A stretch of 42,842 bases of DNA, taken from assembly GCA_017634385.1 (NCBI GenBank), contig JAGBNN010000011.1, forward strand, positions 1-42,842. The letters are read 5' to 3'. The stretch comes from Bacilli bacterium. Its GTDB lineage: Bacteria; Bacillota_I; Bacilli_A; RF39; UBA660. The notes beneath the pieces were generated by a model that saw nothing but the letters and a program-made list of their open reading frames with translations, searched no databases and was not told the origin of the DNA. Position numbers and translations under genes: made by a program. Below are positions 26,004 to 35,560 of the stretch, piece after piece. Position 1 is the stretch's first letter. The number at the start of each line of letters is the position of its first letter.

Positions 26004-27761
26004 ATGATTAAATTAATTAAAAATTTAACTAAAAAAGATTATATATATGCATTAATTAGTTTTGTCTTAATTATTGCGCAAGTATGGCTTGAACTTAAAA
26101 TGCCAGATTATATGTCTAAAGTAACAATATTAGTTGAATCTGACGGTAGTGAAATGAGTGAAATACTTCTTAATGGGTTATATATGATGTTATGCGCATT
26201 TGGAAGTTTAATATCAACTATAATAGTTGGATATTTAATCGCAAATGTATCTGCTTCATTTTCACTTAATACAAGAAAACAATTATTTGAAAAAGTAGAA
26301 AATTTAGGAGTAGCAGAAGTAAAACAATTTGAAGTAAGTTCTTTAATAACAAGAACTACTAACGATATTACTCAAATAGAAATGTTAATCGCTATGGGAC
26401 TTCAACTTTTAATTAAATCTCCTGTAACTGCTATTTGGGCAATAACAAAAATATTAAATAAGAATTTTAATTGGTCAATGGCAACATTACTTGCAGTAAT
26501 AATATTATTAACTACTATAACAATACTAACTATAATAGTAGTACCTAAATTTAAAATATTACAAAAATTAACAGATAAATTAAATAATGTTACTAGAGAA
26601 AACTTAAAAGGTATTAGAGTAGTAAGAGCATTTAATGCGGAAAAGTATCAAGAAGATAAATTTAATGAAACAAATACTAAATTAACAAATCAACAATTAT
26701 TTAATCAAAGAATGTTTTCTATAATGCAACCAGTTATGTACTTAACATTACATACATTAACATTATCTATATATTTTATAGGTGCACTATTAATAAAAGA
26801 TTCTATTCTTTCAGGAAAAATAACTTTATTTGGTGATATGGTAGTATTTTCATCATATGCAATGCAAGTTATTATGTCATTTTTAATGCTTGCAGTTATA
26901 TTTATGATGCTTCCAAGAGCAAGTGTATCTGCAAAACGTATTAATGAAGTGTTAGATGAAAAAATAACTATTAAAGATGGGACAGTTAAAACTTCTAAAG
27001 AAGAAGGTACAGTTGAATTTAAGAATGTATCATTTAAGTATCCAGATGCAGAAGAATATCTACTTGAAAATATATCATTTAAAATAAATAAAGGTGATAC
27101 AGTAGCGTTTATTGGATCAACTGGAAGTGGAAAATCTACATTAATAAACTTAATACCAAGATTTTATGATGTTACTGATGGAGAAATATTAGTAGATAAT
27201 ATAAATGTAAAAGATTATAAACTTGAATCTTTATATAATAAAATAGGTTATGTTTCTCAAAAAGCAGTAATGTTTGATGGAAGTGTAAAAGATAATGTAT
27301 CATATGGAGAAAATGGTAAGGGTAAAAAAAGTGAAGAACTTATTAAAAAAGCAATAGAAGTAGCTCAAGGAAAAGATTTTGTAGAAAAATTGGATGATAA
27401 ATATGATTCACATATAGCTCAAGGTGGTACAAATATATCAGGTGGTCAAAAACAAAGACTTTCAATAGCAAGAGCAATTGCTAGAGAACCTGAAATATAT
27501 ATTTTTGATGATTCATTTTCAGCACTTGATTATAAAACAGATGCACTTCTTAGAAAATCTTTAAAAAAATATACAAAAGATGCAACAATATTAATAGTAG
27601 CGCAAAGAATAGGTACTATAATGAATGCAGATAAAATAGTGGTATTAGACGAGGGAAAATGTGTAGGAATGGGTACACATAAAGAATTATTAAAATCATG
27701 TGAAGTATATAAACAAATAGCGCTTTCACAAATTACTGAGGAGGAACTAGAAAATGCATAA
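26004..27761 (+). CDS. ABC exporter half, ATPase-degenerate subunit
   Basis: 585 aa: six membrane segments (1-310) and a nucleotide-binding domain (330-580). Walker A GSTGSGKS (about 371), signature ISGGQKQR (about 479) and Walker B IYIFDD (about 500), where Asp replaces the usual catalytic Glu. This is the non-catalytic half of a heterodimeric exporter of the BmrCD/LmrCD kind. It overlaps the partner gene by eight bases. The substrate, drug or peptide or lipid, cannot be told. AGGAGG and TATAAT precede it. Confidence 0.94.
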   Translation: MIKLIKNLTKKDYIYALISFVLIIAQVWLELKMPDYMSKVTILVESDGSEMSEILLNGLYMMLCAFGSLISTIIVGYLIANVSASFSLNTRKQLFEKVENLGVAEVKQFEVSSLITRTTNDITQIEMLIAMGLQLLIKSPVTAIWAITKILNKNFNWSMATLLAVIILLTTITILTIIVVPKFKILQKLTDKLNNVTRENLKGIRVVRAFNAEKYQEDKFNETNTKLTNQQLFNQRMFSIMQPVMYLTLHTLTLSIYFIGALLIKDSILSGKITLFGDMVVFSSYAMQVIMSFLMLAVIFMMLPRASVSAKRINEVLDEKITIKDGTVKTSKEEGTVEFKNVSFKYPDAEEYLLENISFKINKGDTVAFIGSTGSGKSTLINLIPRFYDVTDGEILVDNINVKDYKLESLYNKIGYVSQKAVMFDGSVKDNVSYGENGKGKKSEELIKKAIEVAQGKDFVEKLDDKYDSHIAQGGTNISGGQKQRLSIARAIAREPEIYIFDDSFSALDYKTDALLRKSLKKYTKDATILIVAQRIGTIMNADKIVVLDEGKCVGMGTHKELLKSCEVYKQIALSQITEEELENA

Positions 27762-30006
27762 TAGAAAAAATGATAAAGCAAAAGATTTTAAAGGCGCTAT
27801 TAAAAGATTATTAAAAGAATTAAAAAGATATAAAATATTAATACTAATATCACTAATACTAGCATGTTTAAGTGCAACTCTTTCAATAAGTGCGCCAGAT
27901 AGATTATCAAAATTAACAGATGAAATATCTAAAGGACTTGTAATAGATACAAAAAGTTTTGAAACTTTAACTAAAAAAGTAACAACTAATTTACAAAAAG
28001 AATTACCAAATTTACTTCAAATGAATCTAACTCAAAATAATATAATAAGTATTATGAGTGATCCAAATATAAGTGATAAAGATAAAAATAAATTTAATAA
28101 AATAATAAGTGATAAAGAAAATATAAGTAAAAATATTACAAAAATACCAAACAGTATATTAAATAAGTTATTAAATGATTCTTATTATAAAAATACATTA
28201 ATTACAAAAGAAGATAAAATTAATTTACTTAAAAATAATAAAATACCATCTAATTTAAAAGATATATTATTTGAAGATATAACAGTTAAAAAAATAAAAA
28301 TAACTTCAAATGATCAAGTTAAATTTTTAGAAGTTTTATCTTCAATAGATAAAAATACAAAGAATACTAAAGTATATAAAAAATTAGACAAAATGCCTAA
28401 AAGTGTAAGAACAGTTATCGAACCAAATATGAATATGCAAAGGGTAAAAAAAATAACAATATATTTAATAATTATATATATAATAAGTGCACTTTTTAGT
28501 TTTTCACAATCATTTATAATGACAACAGTATCAAATAGATTTGCACAAAAATTAAGAGAAAATATATCTAAGAAGATAAATAAATTACCACTTAGGTATT
28601 TTGATAAGCAAATGTCAGGAGATATTTTATCAAGAGTAACAAATGATGTTGATACAATTGCACAAACTATGAACCAATCACTTGGAACACTAGTAACAAC
28701 ATTAACATTATTTTTAGGATCAATAATAATGATGTTCTATACAAACTATATAATGGCATTAACTGCAATATTTTCTTCAATATTTGGTTTTATATTTATG
28801 GGAAAAATATTATCTAAATCTCAGAAATATTTTATAGCAAGACAAAAAGAATTAGGTAATTTAAATTCTCATATTGAAGAAGTATATACATCATTAAATG
28901 TAGTAAAAGTATATAATGGTAAAAAAATATCTGATAAAAAATTTGATGAATATAACAAAAAAGTATATGAAGCTAATAGAAAGAGTCAATTTTTATCAGG
29001 ATTAATGATGCCAATGATGGGATTTATAGGTAACTTTGGATATGTATGTGTGTGCATAGTTGGTGCTATACTTGCCAAAAACGATATCATAACATTTGGT
29101 GTTATAGTGGCATTTATGACATATGTAAGATTATTTACTCAACCACTTTCACAACTTGCTCAAAGTTTAACATCACTCCAATCAACAGCAGCAGCTTCTG
29201 AAAGAGTATTCGAATTTATTGATGAAGAAGAAATGAAAGAAGAAAAAGTAAAAGAAGTATTATATAAAGATAAAGTTAAAGGTAATATAGATTTTGAAGA
29301 TATAGTATTTACTTATGATGGTAATGACAAACCAACTATAAATGGATTTAGTGCTAAAGTAAAAAATGGACAAAAGATTGCAATAGTAGGGCCAACAGGT
29401 GCGGGTAAAACAACTATGGTAAATTTACTTATGAAATTTTATGATATTGATTCAGGTGATATAAAAATAGATAATACTTCTATAAAAGATTTATCAAGAG
29501 AAAATATTAGAGAATTATTTACTATGGTGCTTCAAGATACATGGATGTTTGATGGAACTATAAAAGAAAATATAGTTTATAATAGTAAAAATGTATCTGA
29601 TGAAAAAGTAAAAGAAGTTTGTAAAACAGTAGGACTTCATCATTTTATAAAAACTCTTCCAAAAGGATCTGATACTAAAGTATCAGATAATGATAGTATT
29701 TCACAAGGACAAAGACAACTTTTAACAATTGCAAGAGCAATGATAGATGAAACACCATTCTTAATATTAGATGAAGCAACATCAAATGTAGATACAAGAA
29801 CAGAAGAACTTGTGCAAAATGCTATGGATAAACTTACTAAAGGTAAAACAAGTTTTATAATCGCACATAGATTATCCACAATAAAAAATGCAGATTTAAT
29901 ATTAGTTATGAAAGATGGTAATATTATTGAACAAGGAAATCATAATGAATTAATGAATAAAAATGGTTTCTATGCAGAATTATATAATTCTCAATTTGAA
30001 CTATAA
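27754..30006 (+). CDS. ABC exporter half with large external insert, catalytic subunit
   Basis: 750 aa. Walker A GPTGAGKT (about 546) and Walker B FLILDE with the catalytic Glu are intact. The signature is ISQGQRQ, with Gln in place of the first Gly of SGGQ. Between the first membrane helix (about 27-46) and the second (about 235-257) lies a hydrophilic stretch of about 170 residues, rich in Asn, Lys and Asp, that should face the outside. It pairs with the upstream half, giving one good and one degenerate ATP site. A terminator follows the stop codon. Confidence 0.94.
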   Translation: MHNRKNDKAKDFKGAIKRLLKELKRYKILILISLILACLSATLSISAPDRLSKLTDEISKGLVIDTKSFETLTKKVTTNLQKELPNLLQMNLTQNNIISIMSDPNISDKDKNKFNKIISDKENISKNITKIPNSILNKLLNDSYYKNTLITKEDKINLLKNNKIPSNLKDILFEDITVKKIKITSNDQVKFLEVLSSIDKNTKNTKVYKKLDKMPKSVRTVIEPNMNMQRVKKITIYLIIIYIISALFSFSQSFIMTTVSNRFAQKLRENISKKINKLPLRYFDKQMSGDILSRVTNDVDTIAQTMNQSLGTLVTTLTLFLGSIIMMFYTNYIMALTAIFSSIFGFIFMGKILSKSQKYFIARQKELGNLNSHIEEVYTSLNVVKVYNGKKISDKKFDEYNKKVYEANRKSQFLSGLMMPMMGFIGNFGYVCVCIVGAILAKNDIITFGVIVAFMTYVRLFTQPLSQLAQSLTSLQSTAAASERVFEFIDEEEMKEEKVKEVLYKDKVKGNIDFEDIVFTYDGNDKPTINGFSAKVKNGQKIAIVGPTGAGKTTMVNLLMKFYDIDSGDIKIDNTSIKDLSRENIRELFTMVLQDTWMFDGTIKENIVYNSKNVSDEKVKEVCKTVGLHHFIKTLPKGSDTKVSDNDSISQGQRQLLTIARAMIDETPFLILDEATSNVDTRTEELVQNAMDKLTKGKTSFIIAHRLSTIKNADLILVMKDGNIIEQGNHNELMNKNGFYAELYNSQFEL

Positions 30007-30033
30007 AAGTATACAATTTTTGTATACTTTTTA
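30005..30033 (+). terminator. Terminator of the ABC exporter operon
   Basis: AAAAGTATACA (30005-30015) pairs with TGTATACTTTT (30021-30031) and overlaps the stop codon. Confidence 0.85.
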
Positions 30034-30092
30034 TTATTTTATAGATTTTTTTAAAAAAAATATCTATAATAAAATTAAAGTAGGTGTAGTAT

Positions 30093-33000
30093 ATGGCAAA
30101 TATATTTTTAGAAAGATTTCCTATTAATAAAAAGAATATAAAAAAATTTTTAGAAAAAAATATAAATAAATTAAGTGGTCAAAGAATCACAAGTTTATTA
30201 CTTGAATCATCAGTAGGTGATAGATATTATTTTTTTAATAATTTATATGAAATAATAGAGGATGAAGATATAAAGAAAGATTTATTTATTTCTTTTTCTA
30301 ATTATTTTTATTCTTTAAAGTCTGAAATGTTTAATTTATTTTCTGAAGAAACAAAATATAATCTTTTAGCTGAACAGATGGAAGTTCTTATTAAAATTTT
30401 TTCTAGAATTGAAGTTGAAAATATGATTAAATTACTTAGTGATGAAAATAAAGAAAGAATTTTAAATGAAAAAAATAAAGAATTAAAATCTTATTTTAGT
30501 GATAATATAATTGCCGATATTATACTTTCGATAAGTGATGACAATAAGAAGATGGAATTAACTGAAAATTTTTTGTCTGATAGATATGATTATTTTGAAA
30601 GACAACAACAAATTATAGTAAGCTTATCAAATGATGAAATAAAGGAAGAATATTTAGATAAAATAATTGATAAATTTGATAATTATTGGAAGCATAACGA
30701 TTTGGCTAGAATAATTTCTACAATGGAAGATTCAAAAAAAGAAGAATTGATTGAAAAATATAGAGATAGGTTAGAAGTAGGAAATATTATAGAAATAATC
30801 AAAACTATGCAAGATGAAAATAAAGAAAGAATGATGGAAAAATATTCTGATATTGTTGCAGAAGGAAACTATAGATATCAAATAGTGAAATCTTTTAATA
30901 ATGAAGAAACAAAAGTAAGAATGCTTGAAAAATATGATTTTGAAATGAGAAATAAATTAGAGATAATTCGAGAAATGTCATATGATGGAATCAATCAATT
31001 TTTGGAAAAAAATTACGATAATATAATTAATGGTAATGAAGCATTTGGTTTATATAATATAGCAAAGACAATACCTGAAGATAAATTGATTGAATTTTTG
31101 AATAAATATAAAGATAAATTACAACCAATAGATCCAACACAGCATAGTATGAGTGGATTTTATCTATTAGAACTTCTACGTGAAAAACCAAATTTAAGAG
31201 TAGATATTATTGATACATGTAATGATAAATTTGATAATTATTTATATGATGCAATAATGTTAATACAAGATAATCAAATAAAAGAAAGATATATATTTAA
31301 ATATGCTAATAATCTGGGAGAAAACCTCGTAATTCCAAATATATCTCAAGATAAAATAATAGAATACTTTAAAGAATATGAAAGTGGATATAATATAGAA
31401 AGTATATATAAAATAATATTGAAAATTTCAGACGAAAACAAAGTATTATATACACAAAAATATTTAGATAGTTTAAGTGATGATAATATTATTGAAATAA
31501 TTAATAGTATTAAAAATGTAAAAAATAAAGCAGATATTTTAAATTTAAGAAATGTGCCTATAGAAAAATTAGAATTAACACCAGATATGTTAGATGTAAA
31601 TATTGTAAGAAATATGTATTTAGAAAATTTAAAAGGTAAAATTAATGGTGATTTACCTGCTTCTGATGAAATGTGTGTACAAATCGGAAAATATTTATTA
31701 CAAACAAATGATGAAATATTGAAAACTATTGATCCAAGATTATTCTCACAAAAATATTTACAAATGTTTAGTAAAGAAGAAGAATTTGAGAGTCTTAGAG
31801 TAATAGGAAGATATCCTGGAATACAAGATAAAATAATAAAACTTGGAGAAAGGGATTATGCTTTATGTAATTCTTTAATTAAAAATATTATAAATATTGA
31901 TTGTGATTATACAAAAGTATTAAATGATATATTGACAAAAGCATTTCTGGAAGAAGAAAGTGCTCTGTTAATGCAACTTTCAAAATATAATTTTAATGAA
32001 GTAGAATTAAATAATTTTGTACAAAAATTAATTTATGTAACATCTAATTTAAATAATATATTAAATCCATTAACTGTGGAAAAAGTAATTAATTATGAAA
32101 AAATAATAGAAGATATATCCGATAATCAATTAAGAGATAATGATATTGAAAAGGTAAAAGAAGCTATATTATTAAAAAGATTTGGCATCGATTATGAAAC
32201 TGCTAAAAATCTATTAGATAAGTTTGCTTTTGATTTAAAATCGTTGGATACAATGGATAATCCTATATATGAAAAAATAAAAATATTACTAACCGATATT
32301 AAATTTATTATGAATGAATCAGATGTTAGGCAATTATATGCAATGAGTAAATTGGAAAAGAAAAATATATCTTTTGATACGTTGGTAATATTAGAAGCAA
32401 CATGTAGAAAAATGTATGGAGAACAATTATCTTCAAGTTTATCAAAAATAAGTGATATGAAAAAAGTTGAAGATAAAGTTACATCATGTAGTCAAGATGT
32501 ATATTTAGCATTCGATGAAAATAAAAATAATAATTTTACAATATTACTTACATCTTTAGGAGCATATACAGGTTATGAAAAACCGGATAATTATAAGAAA
32601 GATTGGTTAAGACCAAAACTTGGAACTCATGGCTTTTGTGCTAGTTTAATAAGCAATGAAATGATGGGTACTGCTAGAATAAAATATACATGTTTAGGAT
32701 TTGATAACATACCAATTTCCTCGTTACTATTACAAGGCCCATACGATCTAGGTTCTGGTAATACAGAAATGGATATTACAACAGATGATGCATATGATAG
32801 ATCGAAATATCTATCTCCAAAGGCTATGATAGATAATACAAGGCATACTCATAATGAACTTGTTATAGAAAGATTAATAAAAGAAGGAAAATTATTACCA
32901 AATTATGTTATTTATATGACAGAAGAATATGATAAAGAAAAAATAGTAGCATTTGAAAAAATGTCAAGAGATGAGTTGAATATAATAGAAAAACATCTTA

Positions 33001-34553
33001 AAGATAGTAGTATTTACAGAGATGAGGACATAGCACCTTTACAATCTATATTCAAAAAATATGGACTAGAATGTGAAATGAATGAAATAGAAAAAATGTG
33101 CATAGAATGTCAAACATGGGTTAATTCGGTTCAAGCAGCAAATGATTTTGAAATACCTATTGTTGTAATAGAAAGAAAGAAAATACGAGAACACGAAATT
33201 CAAGAAATTAATAAAATGAAGGAAGAATTTAAAAATACACATAATGCTAATACAATGATTGATATGCTTATAAGATTTGAAAACAATAGAGCAGGATGCA
33301 GACTTTATTATGAAGATTCTGGTTTCAAAGATAATGATGAAAATAAATTAGTAGAAGAAATATTTTCTGAAATTGATAGTATGATTGAAAATGGTAATTT
33401 AACTCAAGCTCAAGTATGCATAAATGAACTAGATGTATGGTATAAAAAAGAATCCGAAAATGTAAATATGTTTTTCAGTTTTGACATGAAAGATAAATTA
33501 AAAACATATAAAGAAGATATATATGGAAAACAAAAAGAAGAAGGAAAAGAAAATATAATAATGAATATAGATGATATTGATTATAAACAAGAAATAAATG
33601 AAATAAAGGAATCTGGATTTGAAGTAACTGGTAAAGTTTCTGAAGAACAATATTCAATTTCTGATGTTGAAAAAAAATATGATATTGTATCATCCATAGT
33701 ACAAGCATCTATTTCTGATGAACAAAGAAAAGTATCATATGATTTTGAAAGTAAGTCACATGGTGAAAGACATATTCAAGATGTTATATTATTTACTGCA
33801 TTAGTAGGACAAAAATCTTTAGAAGGAGATAATAAAGGAGATTTATTAAAAGTTTCTATTGAAGCAAGTAAATATCATGATTGTGGAAGAGAAAATGATA
33901 GAAATAGAGGTCATGCAGAAGCAGGAGCTATTAAATCATATGAAATATTAAAAGAAAAAGAATATACTCCTTTAGAACTTGCTATGATATATACAGCAAT
34001 ATATAATCATGAATTTAGAGGAAGTAGTTATTCAATGGAAGAGTTTAAAGAACAATTAAAAGAATCTTCTGAAAAAAGATTTAAAGATTCATTTATGGGT
34101 ATAGTAAAAGAAGGTAACCCAAATGCTAAAATAGAATATACAGAAGAAGAATATCAAGAAGCAATAAATAATAACTCAAATAAAGGTGATATGAATACTG
34201 ATAAAATATTAGATGATGTTATGCAAGTAGTAACACTAGTAAGAGATGCAGATGCACTTGATAGAACTAGATTCTTAGATTCATCAAGAGCAAGTTTGAA
34301 TCCAGAATTCTTAAGTCCTGAGGCTAAGAAGTTTGTTGATTTTTCATATACATTAGCAGAACATCATGCTACTAAAGATTTAGCAAAAATGAAAGAAGAA
34401 GGAACAATTGATGACGATTTAATTAGACGAATTAAAGCTGATCCAAGTGAGTTTGTTGGTAAGGAAGTATCATTTAAGATTACTACAAATAAAGAAGTTA
34501 TAAAATTTATAAGAGATAATAATTTATATATGGAAGGAGTAAGTTATAGATAA
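30093..34553 (+). CDS. Giant protein with helical repeats and a C-terminal HD domain
   Basis: 1486 aa, no signal or membrane segment. Residues about 1-700 are degenerate helical repeats of 35-45 aa (for example IIKTMQDENKERMMEKYSDIVAEGN). A middle region (about 800-1090) contains DVYLAFDENKNNNFTILLTSLGAY, GTHGFCASLI, DNTRHTHNELVIERLIKEGKLLPNYVIYM and FEIPIVVIERKK, a block I have seen in large gut-Firmicute proteins but cannot name. The C-terminus is an HD-type metal domain: HGERH (about 1222), KYHDCGRENDRNRGHAEAG (1258-1276), YNHEFRG (1304) and RDADALDRTR (1384). It is likely a phosphohydrolase; the substrate is unknown. It overlaps the next small gene by one base. Confidence 0.85.
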   Translation: MANIFLERFPINKKNIKKFLEKNINKLSGQRITSLLLESSVGDRYYFFNNLYEIIEDEDIKKDLFISFSNYFYSLKSEMFNLFSEETKYNLLAEQMEVLIKIFSRIEVENMIKLLSDENKERILNEKNKELKSYFSDNIIADIILSISDDNKKMELTENFLSDRYDYFERQQQIIVSLSNDEIKEEYLDKIIDKFDNYWKHNDLARIISTMEDSKKEELIEKYRDRLEVGNIIEIIKTMQDENKERMMEKYSDIVAEGNYRYQIVKSFNNEETKVRMLEKYDFEMRNKLEIIREMSYDGINQFLEKNYDNIINGNEAFGLYNIAKTIPEDKLIEFLNKYKDKLQPIDPTQHSMSGFYLLELLREKPNLRVDIIDTCNDKFDNYLYDAIMLIQDNQIKERYIFKYANNLGENLVIPNISQDKIIEYFKEYESGYNIESIYKIILKISDENKVLYTQKYLDSLSDDNIIEIINSIKNVKNKADILNLRNVPIEKLELTPDMLDVNIVRNMYLENLKGKINGDLPASDEMCVQIGKYLLQTNDEILKTIDPRLFSQKYLQMFSKEEEFESLRVIGRYPGIQDKIIKLGERDYALCNSLIKNIINIDCDYTKVLNDILTKAFLEEESALLMQLSKYNFNEVELNNFVQKLIYVTSNLNNILNPLTVEKVINYEKIIEDISDNQLRDNDIEKVKEAILLKRFGIDYETAKNLLDKFAFDLKSLDTMDNPIYEKIKILLTDIKFIMNESDVRQLYAMSKLEKKNISFDTLVILEATCRKMYGEQLSSSLSKISDMKKVEDKVTSCSQDVYLAFDENKNNNFTILLTSLGAYTGYEKPDNYKKDWLRPKLGTHGFCASLISNEMMGTARIKYTCLGFDNIPISSLLLQGPYDLGSGNTEMDITTDDAYDRSKYLSPKAMIDNTRHTHNELVIERLIKEGKLLPNYVIYMTEEYDKEKIVAFEKMSRDELNIIEKHLKDSSIYRDEDIAPLQSIFKKYGLECEMNEIEKMCIECQTWVNSVQAANDFEIPIVVIERKKIREHEIQEINKMKEEFKNTHNANTMIDMLIRFENNRAGCRLYYEDSGFKDNDENKLVEEIFSEIDSMIENGNLTQAQVCINELDVWYKKESENVNMFFSFDMKDKLKTYKEDIYGKQKEEGKENIIMNIDDIDYKQEINEIKESGFEVTGKVSEEQYSISDVEKKYDIVSSIVQASISDEQRKVSYDFESKSHGERHIQDVILFTALVGQKSLEGDNKGDLLKVSIEASKYHDCGRENDRNRGHAEAGAIKSYEILKEKEYTPLELAMIYTAIYNHEFRGSSYSMEEFKEQLKESSEKRFKDSFMGIVKEGNPNAKIEYTEEEYQEAINNNSNKGDMNTDKILDDVMQVVTLVRDADALDRTRFLDSSRASLNPEFLSPEAKKFVDFSYTLAEHHATKDLAKMKEEGTIDDDLIRRIKADPSEFVGKEVSFKITTNKEVIKFIRDNNLYMEGVSYR

Positions 34554-34723
34554 TGGAAAATGAAAAAGTAAAAGAAACTATCGATAAGTTATATGAAATA
34601 GCAAAAGAAGATATTGAAACAAGAAAGAAATTTGCTAATATGACAGAACAAGAAAAAAATGAATTCATAAAGAAGTTAGAAAAAGAAAAAAAAGAAGAAA
34701 ATAAAAAAAGTATGTCATGGTAA
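34553..34723 (+). CDS. Small charged helical protein after the HD protein
   Basis: 56 aa. The ATG overlaps the stop of the giant gene (TAATG) and has GGAAGGAG 12 bases upstream. It is almost entirely charged helix (ETIDKLYEIAKEDIETRKKF...EQEKNEFIKKLEKEKKEENKK) and ends SMSW. It is not recognised and may be a partner subunit of the giant protein. Confidence 0.7.
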   Translation: MENEKVKETIDKLYEIAKEDIETRKKFANMTEQEKNEFIKKLEKEKKEENKKSMSW

Positions 34724-34751
34724 AAAAAAGACTTCGTTTGAAGTCTTTTTA
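34724..34751. terminator. Bidirectional terminator
   Basis: AAAAGACTTC (34726-34735), loop GTTT and GAAGTCTTTT (34740-34749), with A- and T-runs on either side. It overlaps the last codon of the convergent zinc-ribbon gene. Confidence 0.88.
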
Positions 34752-35051
34752 TTCTGCTTTAGATAACTCAATTATTAAATCATAATTATCATCATTAGCC
34801 ATGATATTTTTATGAATTTGGTTACATTTTTCACACTTATAAATAATTTTATAAGTATCTTTAAATTTTTCAATACCAATAGGCTTTAAAAGTCCTTTAC
34901 AATCATTAGATCTATCACCTGGATTAATATCGACATGTTTAGAATACAAACAGTAGTTGCAATGATCCCTTGCAGTATATCCAAGTGGTAAAATTTCTTT
35001 TTTACAATTTTCACAAATAAATTTTTCATCAATCATATTAAATCTTTTCAT
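34749..35051 (-). CDS. RNHCP-domain zinc-ribbon protein
   Basis: 100 aa. Zinc-binding pairs C13-C16, C31-C34 and C73-C76 sit in the RNHCP framework FICENCKKEILPLGYTARDHCNYCLYSKHVDINPGDRSNDCKGLLKPIGI...YKCEKCNQIH. The signature Arg-Asn-His-Cys-Pro reads ARDHCNYC here. Function is unknown; the fold suggests nucleic-acid binding. It stands alone, divergent from the next gene. Confidence 0.9.
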   Translation of the reverse strand: MKRFNMIDEKFICENCKKEILPLGYTARDHCNYCLYSKHVDINPGDRSNDCKGLLKPIGIEKFKDTYKIIYKCEKCNQIHKNIMANDDNYDLIIELSKAE

Positions 35052-35137
35052 ATATATAATATACCATAATTTTTTAAATAAAAAAATATTGTTTAAACTT
35101 AAATAAATATGTTATACTTATAATAGTAGGAGGATAT

Positions 35138-35542
35138 ATGAATAGACAAGAGTTAGAAAACTACAGAAAAGTATTACAAGAAGAAATAAGTAAGGGGTTA
35201 CCAGAAGGCTCAGAATTGAAAATATATCAATCTCAACAACAATTATGGGAAAATAATAAAGATAATGTTGAAATGGCAGAAATAATGTATGATTTAGCAG
35301 GTCATCCACTTTCTGAACAATTAGATAAATTAAATGAAATGCTTAATGTAAAAACAAATAAATCAAGTGGTGCATCTAAAGGAAAATCTCAAGTTTTAAC
35401 ATATACAGATGGATCTAATAAATCTATGTATTATGGGAATGAAAACGAAATAGATGATGGTGGATTTACCAATATAATATTATTATCAGTTACACTATTA
35501 GTTGTAGCTATAGTAGTACTAGCAGTAATATTTTTAAGTTAG
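35138..35542 (+). CDS. Tail-anchored membrane protein upstream of ftsK
   Basis: 134 aa. A soluble helical N-terminus (MNRQELENYRKVLQEEISKGLPEGSELKIYQSQQQLWENN) leads through a Ser/Gly/Lys-rich linker to one C-terminal membrane segment (about 111-133, IILLSVTLLVVAIVVLAVIFL), so the bulk should be cytoplasmic. Not recognised. It lies 18 bases ahead of ftsK and is probably co-transcribed. AGGAGG and TATAAT precede it. Confidence 0.78.
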   Translation: MNRQELENYRKVLQEEISKGLPEGSELKIYQSQQQLWENNKDNVEMAEIMYDLAGHPLSEQLDKLNEMLNVKTNKSSGASKGKSQVLTYTDGSNKSMYYGNENEIDDGGFTNIILLSVTLLVVAIVVLAVIFLS

Positions 35543-35560
35543 ATATAGAGGTGTTTTAAA

